Shown here in pieces: positions 47,561-54,895 of a stretch of DNA of 64,000 nucleotides (the stretch's first letter is position 1; each line of letters opens with the position of its first letter). Both the position numbers and the translations under genes were made by a program. The notes beneath the pieces are model-generated. The model was given only the letters and a program-made list of their open reading frames with translations, was not told where the DNA came from and searched no databases. Source of the DNA: Acinetobacter sp. TR3 (GTDB taxonomy: Bacteria; Pseudomonadota; Gammaproteobacteria; Pseudomonadales; Moraxellaceae); contig NZ_CP114264.1 in the NCBI RefSeq assembly GCF_027105055.1, positions 2,852,001 through 2,916,000 of the forward strand. The letters are read 5' to 3'.

Positions 47561-47598
47561 AATAAACCCCGCTATATATTTAGTGGGGTTTATTGTAA
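47561..47598 (+). terminator. Intrinsic terminator after glyS
   Basis: AATAAACCCC and GGGGTTTATT form a perfect 10-bp stem with a 14-base loop. Confidence 0.75.
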
Positions 47599-47674
47599 AT
47601 TGGAGTACCAAATTGGTCGACAATTGTTGTCTTCTGCGACCGTCTTCCTTTATTTCTCCGAAAGCAAATTGAAC

Positions 47675-47759
47675 AGCTAAAGCCCAAGTTAAGTGGCTGT
47701 GCGGTGCGGACATGCGAGTAGCTTACATCCTCACGGTCCGCTGAAACGCCTAGTTAGGC
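47675..47759 (-). repeat. attC-like site 3 (integron cassette recombination site)
   Basis: On the minus strand the R''-type box is GCCTAAC (47753-47759), then GCGGAC (47736-47741) pairs with GTCCGC (47706-47711). The far end TTTAGCT (47675-47681) is one base off the GTTRRRY consensus, having lost the G next to the crossover point. It starts 17 bases after the stop of the ORF at 47777, the normal cassette position. It looks like a decayed attC. Confidence 0.65.
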
Positions 47760-47776
47760 AGCGTAGCCGCCAGTGC

Positions 47777-48190
47777 TCAGACCTTTGATGTGAAGATGTC
47801 CTTGTGATTGTCGTCATAGACGACTGCGCCGGGCAGTGTTTCAAGGAACTGGTACATGCAGATGGCAAAGTCATCGAAGTCGGAGTTGGGATCATCCGCA
47901 AAGGTAGTTCGCACTTCCCCAGCCAGTAAGTCAATTGGAAACGTTCGGCCAACAACCTTTTGAACATACTCGACGCTTTCCACGACGCTTGGGTCGTCGA
48001 TGTAGCCCACAAGAATGAAGTAATCATCTATTGCAATCCGTAGATCGGCTGGGACGCCGAATGGCTTCCAGTCCTCAGAGAATCGGACATTCGGCCACTT
48101 GCCGCAGTACTCCCTGACCTTGTCAAAGATCTCTTCCCGACTATACGGTCGGCTTGGGAACAGAAATGTGTTGATGGTGTGCATCGCCAT
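47777..48190 (-). CDS. Cassette ORF 3, unknown function
   Basis: The protein has 137 residues and is soluble, acidic and without a signal peptide (MAMHTINTFLFPSRPYSREE start; IAIDDYFILVGYIDD core; YDDNHKDIF end). I recognise no family. Base composition is close to 50% GC, clearly above the neighbours. It lies between attC-like sites 2 and 3 in the same direction as the other two cassette ORFs. No good promoter is seen, as usual for gene cassettes. It is the right size for a mobile cassette product. Confidence 0.7.
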   Translation of the reverse strand: MAMHTINTFLFPSRPYSREEIFDKVREYCGKWPNVRFSEDWKPFGVPADLRIAIDDYFILVGYIDDPSVVESVEYVQKVVGRTFPIDLLAGEVRTTFADDPNSDFDDFAICMYQFLETLPGAVVYDDNHKDIFTSKV

Positions 48191-48203
48191 AGACTCTCAA
48201 ACT

Positions 48204-48326
48204 GATTAACTATTAAACTAACCGGCAACAACCCACAACAAAATTAACATGTGCGAGGTTGCCAAAATTATCAAAAATTACGCCGTAAGAGGCTGGGTTG
48301 TTGTCCGGTTGAGTGACAAGTTAGCT
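48204..48326 (-). repeat. attC-like site 2
   Basis: On the minus strand R'' is AGCTAAC (48320-48326), exactly complementary to the TTAGCT that begins the same cassette at site 1. The long arm AACCGG-A-CAACAACCCA pairs with TGGGTTGTTG-CCGGTT, leaving one extrahelical base at 48304, a hallmark of attC hairpins. The R' box is weak (GTTAATC at 48204-48210). Size is 123 bp, within the attC range. Confidence 0.72.
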
Positions 48327-48331
48327 GTACC

Positions 48332-48718
48332 TTACTCAACCCGCCAAGACAATTCAATCGGCCAATAATTTGACTGCTGAATTTTCTCAAGCGGAGGACT
48401 TAGCATAGGTACGTTAAACAGTACAGACCAATAAACATTGGAATCGTTCTCAAAGACATACTCTAAGTAAACTCTATAGACAGTTGCTGCGACACCAGTA
48501 ATCTCGATACTAAAGAGTTGTGGGCCTCCATCAAAGCAAGGCTTATTTAGATCAAGGTATTGTGCCATTAGATTCTTGGATTTATCTTTCAGAGTTTCTA
48601 TGTCATCAACAACTTTTTGGAAAAAGACCGAGTCCAGTTCAGTAAGCTCTGGATGCTGTGATCGGATTGAAACATCAAGCTCTCCATCATAGTTCTTTTC
48701 GTAATACGCTGTTGTCAT
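48332..48718 (-). CDS. Cassette ORF 2, unknown function
   Basis: The protein has 128 residues and is soluble, with no signal peptide and no recognised motif. It starts MTTAYYEKNYDGELDVSI and has an aromatic C-terminal half (VYRVYLEYVFENDSNVYWSV). The gene begins 20 bases after attC site 1 and stops just before attC site 2, so it fills one cassette exactly. GC is intermediate, lower than ORF 1. The three ORFs share no similarity, which is typical of cassettes captured one by one. Confidence 0.72.
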   Translation of the reverse strand: MTTAYYEKNYDGELDVSIRSQHPELTELDSVFFQKVVDDIETLKDKSKNLMAQYLDLNKPCFDGGPQLFSIEITGVAATVYRVYLEYVFENDSNVYWSVLFNVPMLSPPLEKIQQSNYWPIELSWRVE

Positions 48719-48737
48719 GAAAGCATCCCTGTTGTGT

Positions 48738-48806
48738 AGCTAACGTAGAGGTCACCGGTGCTGCGCGGCTTTATCGCGCAGCGTCCGGTGGACCGCCGGG
48801 TTATGC
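48738..48806 (-). repeat. attC-like site 1
   Basis: This is the clearest site, 69 bp. On the minus strand R'' is GCATAAC (48800-48806) and R' is GTTAGCT (48738-48744). GCTGCGCG and CGCGCAGC form the inner stem (48760-48767 with 48775-48782), CACCGG and CCGGTG the outer one, with unpaired bases between them. The stop codon of ORF 1 lies inside it, as often in cassettes. Confidence 0.85.
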
Positions 48807-49273
48807 GCGGCGGAATGTTGTTGAATGGCGTGGATGAATTTCTTGCGCCATTGTTGCCAACCACGATGAACGTAAGTGGCGAAGAATGCGTAGGGATGCC
48901 CCCTGACGTTCTGTCCCTCAAGTACTTGCCTAAGCATGTCGAGGTGCTCTGCATTCCAAGCCCACAGCGTTCTTCCACCGACGGAGACTTGGTGGTACGG
49001 AGCAGGCAGTTGAGCGTAATGTTGATTGACCAGGCGCAGGAAACAATTTGTGCAGCGGATTGAAAATATGGGTTCATCCCAAGATGGAGACGTGTCTCCA
49101 ACGATTAGAGTGCCCTGATCGTAGAGCGGCTCGGTGGCGACAGCGCATCCGCCACAACTGGGGCAGACAACTTCAATTTTCGTTGGGCGTTGCTCATGGT
49201 CGTAACGCACGTGACTACTCCCACCGCCAGTGCGGGATGACTTCCTTGGTTTCCGTTCAGTGGGTAGACGCAT
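48752..49273 (-). CDS. Cassette ORF 1, zinc-ribbon-type protein of unknown function
   Basis: The protein has 173 residues. The N-terminus is basic (RLPTERKPRKSSR). CPSCGGC near 37-43 and IRCTNC near 71-76 could form a four-cysteine zinc site. A Trp/His-rich C-terminal half follows (YHQVSVGGRTLWAW, THVHRGWQQWRKK-like). I recognise the general look of integron cassette proteins but no defined family. Its start codon overlaps the cassette boundary (GTTATGC at 49270-49276), so any ribosome site must come from the flanking DNA. GC is well above the chromosome's. Confidence 0.72.
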   Translation of the reverse strand: MRLPTERKPRKSSRTGGGSSHVRYDHEQRPTKIEVVCPSCGGCAVATEPLYDQGTLIVGDTSPSWDEPIFSIRCTNCFLRLVNQHYAQLPAPYHQVSVGGRTLWAWNAEHLDMLRQVLEGQNVRGHPYAFFATYVHRGWQQWRKKFIHAIQQHSAAHNPAVHRTLRDKAAQHR

Positions 49274-49583
49274 AACTACTCTTATGCGGCAGAAGTGACA
49301 TATAAGATTCCAAAATCTGCCTCATAAGATACCTATTTTGATTAAAAATAAAACGTGAAAATATTGATTCGTGTTGAATTGAAACTATCATGAGGCAAAC
49401 AAGGCGTCAACGATCATAATTTCTTAATTTGGTGAGGTAGCGAATACAAACATATGTGTTATCGAACTGAACAGACATAATGTTTACGCACTGTATCAAT
49501 TTCACATCACCTACATTCTTTTCTTGAACTTGACGATAAGCTATAAAACTTGAATTGCAACATTATTGCCAAAAGGATAAAAG
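49274..49583. other. Junction between cassette array and chromosome
   Basis: 310 AT-rich bases. A 14-bp inverted repeat with one mismatch lies at 49280-49329 and is listed separately. The remainder, up to the AGGA ribosome site of the gene at 49584, shows no gene or RNA. No integron integrase gene or fragment is visible. Confidence 0.5.
49280..49329. repeat. Inverted repeat beside the first cassette
   Basis: Arms TCTTATGCGGCAGA (49280-49293) and TCTGCCTCATAAGA (49316-49329) match at 13 of 14 positions around 22 bases. It directly abuts the cassette boundary at 49276. It is not a standard attC, since no RYYYAAC box is present. It could be an attI-like site, a transposon end pair or a hairpin. 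Confidence 0.6.
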
Positions 49584-50006
49584 ATGATGAAAAAAGTACC
49601 TGCACTATATTTAGCGACTGCACTGATCGCATCGTCTTCTCTCTGGGCAGCCGAAACAAATACAAATACAGCGAATACAAATGCTGCAACGGCTGAAAAA
49701 ACACTTCCTTATGGTGATAACCCTAGTCTCGGTCGAGTATTGCTATATAAAACAGGTAAAGGGCTACAAAACTTAGGTGATTCAATTCAAGGTGCATCTG
49801 AAAACACCTCACAAAAAATGAGTGAGAGATGGAAAAACACCAAAGAATATACAGCTGAACAATCTGGAATCGTTCAGGAACAAACACAAAAAGCCAAACA
49901 ATACACTGCTAAAAAATGGCAAGACACCAAAGATGCTGTAGTGGGTACAAATGATGGACATGTTCCCATTGAACGAGCTGAACTTAGTCAGCCATCATCG
50001 AATTAA
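49584..50006 (+). CDS. Secreted helical protein, unknown function
   Basis: The protein has 140 residues with a signal peptide cleaved near SLWA-AETN. A Thr/Asn/Ala linker is followed by a charged, amphipathic helical region with heptad-like repeats of KQYTAKKWQDTKDA type. There are no cysteines. A similar design appears in the protein at 54250. The amphipathic repeats resemble LEA- or apolipoprotein-like stress proteins, which is only an analogy. AGGA lies 7 bases before the first ATG. A strong terminator follows. Confidence 0.7.
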   Translation: MMKKVPALYLATALIASSSLWAAETNTNTANTNAATAEKTLPYGDNPSLGRVLLYKTGKGLQNLGDSIQGASENTSQKMSERWKNTKEYTAEQSGIVQEQTQKAKQYTAKKWQDTKDAVVGTNDGHVPIERAELSQPSSN

Positions 50007-50009
50007 ATA

Positions 50010-50045
50010 AAAAAACCTCTAATTTAACGTTAGAGGTTTTTTATT
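50010..50045. terminator. Bidirectional intrinsic terminator
   Basis: AAAAAACCTCTAA and TTAGAGGTTTTTT form a 13-bp stem with a 7-base loop between convergent genes. Confidence 0.9.
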
Positions 50046-51092
50046 GATGAGAGGTATTTAAGCTGTTTCAGTTTCGAGCTTAACCTGACGATCAATCACA
50101 TATTCATTTAAATTAAAATGACTGAGTTGCTGACGCATCTTAAACGTCGTCCACGGCCATACCGTACTGTTACGCCCATTTCGATCAATGAAATAACTCT
50201 GACAGCCCCCTTTGTTCCAAACCGTCGTTTGTAAAGCCTCTTGCACGCGTTGATTAAAATCAGCCATACGCACAGGATCGGGTTCTATGGTTTTGATATT
50301 TTTTTGAATCGCTTGTTTTAATGCGTCCATAATATAAGTGAGCTGCGCTTCAATAATGATAAAAGCAGAAGAACTCACCGCAATATTCGGTCCAAACATC
50401 AAAAAGCCATTCGGGCAATCTGCCACCATCGTTCCCATATAACCTTCTGGACTGCCCTGCCACACATCAGACATACTCTGCCCATAACGGTTATAGACAC
50501 GCTGCGCAATTGGCGGTTCAGCCACTTCAAAACCTGTCCCAAGAATAATGACATCGGCTTCAAAGGTTGAGCCATCACTGGCAATCAACTGCTTGCCTTT
50601 CACTTCACTCAATGCCCCTGCGACAACATTGACGTTGTTTTGAGCTAGGGCTGGATACCATTCATTAGATTGCAAAATGCGTTTACAGCCGATCACATAA
50701 TTTGGCGTCACTTTAGCGCGTAACTCAGGGGCTTTGATGCCCTGTTTAATATGAAATTCAGCAATACGCTGTACTTGCCGCATCGCAGCATTACTTTGTA
50801 AACCACCATTTAAGGTTTCAAAGATGCCATAGACTGATCCACGCATCACCGACTGAGTGACAGGAATATATTTAAATAAGGTTTGAACAGCACTTGGGAG
50901 TGGCATATCCGATTTAGGTAAAATCCAATGCGGTGTGCGTTGAAACACAGTGAGTTCTTTGACCAACGGCTGAATTTGTGGCACAAACTGAATTGCGGAA
51001 GCACCTGTGCCAATGACTGCAACACGTTTGCCTGTTAAGTCCACATCATGTCGCCAACGCGATGAATGGAAAATCTCACCCTTAAAATCTTT

Positions 51093-51095
51093 TAA
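51093..51095. repeat. Target duplication (TAA) of the IS5-family element, left copy
   Basis: TAA at 51093-51095 and again at 52782-52784 directly flank the element's ends. A 3-base duplication fits the IS427-like group of the IS5 family. Confidence 0.75.
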
Positions 51096-51110
51096 GAACC
51101 TATCCAATAT

Positions 51111-51118
51111 TAATTTCA
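51111..51118. repeat. Target duplication (TAATTTCA) of the IS1-family element, left copy
   Basis: TAATTTCA occurs at 51111-51118 and 51924-51931, immediately outside the two IS1 ends. Eight bases is within the usual 8-9 bp range for IS1. Confidence 0.88.
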
Positions 51119-51923
51119 GGTGGTGTTTCAAAATGTATGCTGATCATTTTAACATCACTATACAAAACTGTGGTTAATGTAAAAGAATCCAAGATTAAAA
51201 GCTTTTACATGATTCAATACCTTCTTCGAAAAACAGCATGTTCTTCTTACTGCTCGCCTTATGCGGTGTCTTAATTGGCAGTTGTTTCCTTCTATCCCGA
51301 CTGTATAATATTTCCCTTCTTGGTCCGGCTTAAAAATTTTGATGAAACTTTCCCAATGATCACTCGATATACAATCATAAGTAATACCCAGTTCTTCTAA
51401 ACGGTTTTTTAGCCTTTGTGCTGTATGAGCATCTCTTCCTCCCCATACAAAAGCCACTATTTCTCCGCTACTTCTATCATAGACGTACTGTAGCCAATGC
51501 TTATCTTTCTTGTTGCCTACAAATGTCCAAAATTCATCAACTTCCAAGCATTTATAATGAGTTCTTTGAGGAATTACTTCATGATTTGATTGTGTAAGCG
51601 TTTTAAGTATCTTGCCAATACTAAACCTCGTAATCTTTGCAATATCCCGAATGCCACAACATCGCACAAGCATAAGCAAAATCAATTTGACCGCTTTTGA
51701 ATGACAGCCTAAATACGTCAAATTATGGTCACCCACAAACTGCCTATTACATTCTTTACAACGATAGTTTTGCTTACCATCGTGTTTAATGCCATTCTTC
51801 TTTATACTTGTACTCTGGCATCGAGGACAATGAAGTTCTATTTCGATTTTCACACATTTAAATATAGCTGAATTGTTCCTCGTTGCCTCCTTTTCTTATG
51901 AGCATACTTTTTAGAACACCACC
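51119..51923 (-). mobile_element. IS1-family insertion sequence
   Basis: The element is 805 bp with inverted ends starting GGTGGTGTT (51119) and the complement AACACCACC (ending 51923), which match IS1-type GGTGRTG ends. Further matching (AAAA.GTATGCT) extends the arms to over 20 bases. It carries a single transposase frame. It sits 15 bases inside the left end of the IS5-family element and upstream of that element's transposase start. Confidence 0.9.
51158..51853 (-). CDS. IS1-family transposase (single frame)
   Basis: The protein has 231 residues. An N-terminal zinc finger (CPRCQS and CKECNRQF) is followed by a helix-turn-helix-like region (GIRDIAKITRFSIGKIL) and a DDE-type core, with LEVDEFWTF giving the first Asp and CISSDHWESF the second. 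The C-terminus has the basic IS1 stretch RHRIRRAVRRTCCFSK. It is made as one frame rather than as the InsA-InsB frameshift product of classical IS1. Start is GTG at 51851-51853. It appears intact. Confidence 0.9.
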   Translation of the reverse strand: MKIEIELHCPRCQSTSIKKNGIKHDGKQNYRCKECNRQFVGDHNLTYLGCHSKAVKLILLMLVRCCGIRDIAKITRFSIGKILKTLTQSNHEVIPQRTHYKCLEVDEFWTFVGNKKDKHWLQYVYDRSSGEIVAFVWGGRDAHTAQRLKNRLEELGITYDCISSDHWESFIKIFKPDQEGKYYTVGIEGNNCQLRHRIRRAVRRTCCFSKKVLNHVKAFNLGFFYINHSFV

Positions 51924-51975
51924 TAATTTCATTCTTTTTTGGCAATTGGAAAAATAATTTGTTAAATTCTCCCCC

Positions 51976-52777
51976 ATGAGAAAACCATATCCCAGCGACA
52001 TTAGTCGAGAAGCCTTTAAAGAAATTAAACCGTTACTATTGAGCGGAAGAAAACAAACACGTCCAAGAGTCGTTGATGTCTATGAAGTGTTTTGCGCCTT
52101 GCTCTATATTCTAAAAAGTGGATGTCAATGGAGTATGCTTCCTCGAGACTTTCCACCTAAAAGCACTGTGCATTATTACTTCTCAATTTGGAATAGAAAA
52201 CCATCAGAAACTGAACCTAGCATACTTGAGCAAGCTTTAAAAAAATGTGGTTGGCGAGGCCCGTATCAACAATGGACGGAAAGAACAAACGAGCTTTATC
52301 ATCATTGATTCACAAAGTGTAAAAAACACAGATACCGCACGTAATAAAGGCTATGACGCTGGTAAAAGAGTTTCAGGGATTAAAAGACATATCATTGTTG
52401 ATACTCAAGGTCTGCCTCATGGAATATTTATTACGACAGCAGATAAAACAGATCGTCAAGGTGCATTAGATGCCATAACTTTACATAGAGACACCTTACA
52501 AAATGTAGAGGTTGTACTTGTTGATGGTGGTTATACAGGCGAACCCTTTTCTTTGGCTGTTAATGATTTAATCAGAGCGCGAGTTGAAGTTGCTAAACGA
52601 AGTGAATTACATAAATTTGCAGTCATACCACAACGCTGGGTTGTGGAAAGATCATTTGCTTGGTTAGAAAAATGTAGAAGGCTTTGGAAAAACTGTGAAA
52701 AGCACCTAAATACGAGCCTTCAGTTCATTAATTTAGCCTTTTTAAGGCTACTTTTGCATAGAAAATATTCTGGATAG
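51976..52777 (+). CDS. IS5-family transposase in two overlapping frames
   Basis: Frame A (51976-52308, 110 residues) carries the N-terminal domain, RKPYPSDISREAF to CQWSMLPRDFPPKSTVHYYF. Frame B (52247-52777) carries FIIIDSQSVKNTD with the first catalytic Asp, LVDGGYTG with the second, and VVERSFAWLEKCRRLWKNCE with the Glu. Frame B lies in the +1 frame relative to A. A run of seven A at 52239-52245 just before the overlap is a likely site for programmed frameshifting or transcriptional slippage. The catalytic residues look intact, so it may be active. Confidence 0.85.
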
Positions 52778-53483
52778 GTTCTAAGCCTTGAATGTTTGGA
52801 ATGATAGGCTCATGCATTGGGCCACATGCCATAATCGCAAATTGTGAATGTAATTCGCCTTGATTGGTTTTAATAATCCAGCACTGTTTTGCATCTGACC
52901 AAGTTGCTGCAAGGGCTTCATGTTGAAAACGGACATGCGGTAATACTTGGTATTTTTGTGCCGTATTTTGCAGATATTGTTTGATTTCAGCTTGCCCTGC
53001 AAAGACACGACTCCATGTAGGATTGGGTTCGAAAGAATACGAATATAGTGCAGATGGAACATCACAAGCACAGCCCGGATAGGTATTTTCACGCCATACC
53101 CCGCCTAATTCATCGGCTTTTTCCAACAAAATAAAATCTTGGATACCTGCTTGTTTTAATTTAATGGCTGCGCCTAAACCCGCAAAACCACCACCAATCA
53201 CAATCACTCGATAAAATGGCACAGTCTTCGATTTCATACCCATAACCACGTATTTCCTTATTTTAATTCCGTGAACAACATCGCATAAACAACTGAGAGG
53301 GTCATTATCAAGATAGGCCTTTTCTTAGGTCATTTTTGACACAAATTGTTAAAGTAGTCTGCTGAAGATTTTAGGCGAAAGATTTAGCTAAAATTTACAG
53401 TGTTGTCTCAAAACACAGATTGAACTTCTTCATATTTCTCTACACACTTAATCACATAAATTCATAGAATTGGAATTTTGCAA

Positions 53484-53930
53484 ATGATGCATCACCCATT
53501 CAAAATGATGGTACTACCATTACTCAGCTTAATCAGTTTCACTGCATGTTCTTATTTACCGACAGCATCACCTTCGCCCATAAAACAGTTAGAACAAGTA
53601 CAAAATATTGAAGCTCTTCCCAATACCAAAACCAATTTGGCAACATTGAGTCGCTCTAACAATGGTTGTCTGATCCAATTTACAGGCTATTTTAATGGTG
53701 GTGAAAGTACAGAAACATGGTATTTCAAAAAGAATCAATTAAAGAAGGCATCTTCTGAAACATACCAATACGTTGTAAATCAAAATCATCTTGCGGCTAC
53801 ATCAAAACCTCTGGTTGATTCTAAAACACGTCGTGCCACTACTTTTGATATTCAAAATCCAGATGTAACGAACAACTTCAATAAATTGAAAAGTCATTTT
53901 AGTCAAAATGCACTCGCGCAATGCGCCTAA
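53484..53930 (+). CDS. Putative lipoprotein, unknown function
   Basis: The protein has 148 residues, with a signal peptide ending in lipobox FTAC near residue 22. The mature part is polar with two cysteines (NNGCLIQF near 71 and the last-but-one residue). GYFNGGESTETWYFKK near 78-93 suggests a small beta domain. I recognise no family. Start is taken at the first ATG (53484), not the TTG six bases earlier. It is divergent from the broken monooxygenase gene. Confidence 0.6.
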   Translation: MMHHPFKMMVLPLLSLISFTACSYLPTASPSPIKQLEQVQNIEALPNTKTNLATLSRSNNGCLIQFTGYFNGGESTETWYFKKNQLKKASSETYQYVVNQNHLAATSKPLVDSKTRRATTFDIQNPDVTNNFNKLKSHFSQNALAQCA

Positions 53931-54249
53931 TGCGTCATAGCTGAATACCGATGATGCAGGGTCTTAGAATATTTGTGATCCTGCGATCAAAACAAACCAA
54001 GGGAAATATGCTTTTCACCTATTTCTTTCAGTTATATTGAGATGAATTATTTAAATAACATAACTTTTTTATTTTATTTTTCATTTAATTATAGAAAATA
54101 TCATCTCCACAATTTCTAGCTACAGTGTTTTTAAGCTGTAATTTGCTTGTAAAGTTTTGCTGAAATCCATCGCTTTCTCTGTTTTGCTCGCTATGATGCA
54201 TTTGCGTTGATGAAGTACCCCAATACGGTACATCGCTAAGGAAATTGCA
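53931..54249. other. Intergenic region, nothing clear
   Basis: 319 bases of AT-rich DNA. AAGGAA lies 8 bases before the gene at 54250. I see no gene, hairpin or RNA that I can support. Confidence 0.45.
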
Positions 54250-54837
54250 ATGAAAAAAATGATCAAAACAGCTATCGTGACAACAACTCTCCTTGCTTCT
54301 GCATCTATTTTTGCACAAAACGTTGGTGTAAATGCCAATGGCTCGGCGCAAGTGAATGTAGAATCAGGTGGCTTGATCAAAGGCGTTACTGGTGCAGTTA
54401 AAAATACAGCACAAGGCGTTGGTCATGTAGCTCAACATGTCGGTCATGCTGCTGTAGATACAGGTGTAAATGCCACTCAAAAAACGGTTGGTGTCGCAAC
54501 CCATGTGAGTTCACAAGTCATCAATAAAACAGGTGAGGCTGTCAAAAATACGCGTGATTACACCGTAGACAAAGCAAATGATGGCAAGAAATTTACTGCT
54601 GACCAAAAGGCCAACATCAAAAAACGAATTGAAGAAAAGCAAACTAAATCTAAAGCATTAAATTTAAATGCGGAAACGAATTTAAATACACAAGTGAATG
54701 GTAAGACTTCATCTCTAAATGCAAAAACAGGCTTAAATGCAGATCGAAAAAATCTGCAAACAGGTGCCAATGTTGGTGTGAAAGTATTAGGTGTAAATGC
54801 GAACGTAAATACCAATGCAAAGGTGGGTACAAACTAA
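54250..54837 (+). CDS. Secreted repeat-rich protein, unknown function
   Basis: The protein has 195 residues with a signal peptide cleaved near SIFA-QNVG. Residues 45-110 are amphipathic with repeated Gly-Val-His/Ala patterns (GVGHVAQHVGHAAVDTGVNA). Residues 115-140 are highly charged. The C-terminal 60 residues have alternating Leu/Val-Asn pairs (LNLNAETNLNTQVN) that could form beta strands. There are no cysteines. It has the same overall design as the protein at 49584 but is not a simple copy. Function is unknown. Confidence 0.7.
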   Translation: MKKMIKTAIVTTTLLASASIFAQNVGVNANGSAQVNVESGGLIKGVTGAVKNTAQGVGHVAQHVGHAAVDTGVNATQKTVGVATHVSSQVINKTGEAVKNTRDYTVDKANDGKKFTADQKANIKKRIEEKQTKSKALNLNAETNLNTQVNGKTSSLNAKTGLNADRKNLQTGANVGVKVLGVNANVNTNAKVGTN

Positions 54838-54854
54838 TTTTCTAACCCATCATC

Positions 54855-54886
54855 AAAAGCCCTTTGCTTAAGCAAAGGGCTTTGGA
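54855..54886. terminator. Bidirectional intrinsic terminator
   Basis: AAAGCCCTTTGC and GCAAAGGGCTTT form a perfect 12-bp stem with a TTAA loop between convergent genes. Confidence 0.85.
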
Positions 54887-54895
54887 TTATGTGAT

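Larger units (their letters stand above)
51096..52781. mobile_element. IS5-family element (IS427-like), interrupted by an IS1-family element
   Basis: The ends are inverted repeats: GAACCTATCCA at 51096-51106 and its complement TGGATAGGTTC at 52771-52781. Without the inserted IS1 element and its duplication the length is 873 bp, normal for this group. The transposase lies on the plus strand in two overlapping frames. Flanking TAA duplications and an in-frame junction show a simple insertion into the monooxygenase gene. Confidence 0.88.
50058..53243 (-). pseudogene. Baeyer-Villiger-type flavin monooxygenase gene, split by nested IS elements
   Basis: The N-terminal piece (53243 down to 52782) holds the FAD motif VIVIGGGFAGLGAA and GGVWRENTYPGCACD. 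The C-terminal piece (51095 down to 50058) holds FKGEIFHSSRW, the family fingerprint FxGxxxHxxxW, and the NADPH motif VAVIGTGASAIQF. Joining the pieces with one copy of the TAA target duplication gives an in-frame IQGLKDFKGEIFH junction and a protein of about 498 residues, the normal length. The enzyme would insert oxygen into ketones or oxidise related substrates. As it stands the gene is inactive, and no decay besides the insertion was seen. Confidence 0.88.

Noticed and set aside
48758..49063. Plus-strand 101-codon ORF inside cassette 1
   Set aside because: It overlaps the minus-strand ORF that fits the cassette layout, and it runs against the direction of the other cassette ORFs.
48715..49101. 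Minus-strand 128-codon ORF overlapping cassette 1 in another frame
   Set aside because: It runs through attC site 1 into the next cassette, while the 48752-49273 frame starts and stops exactly at the cassette limits.
54085..54380. Two short minus-strand ORFs overlapping the gene at 54250
   Set aside because: They lie across the ribosome site and signal peptide of a well-supported secreted protein and have no features of their own.
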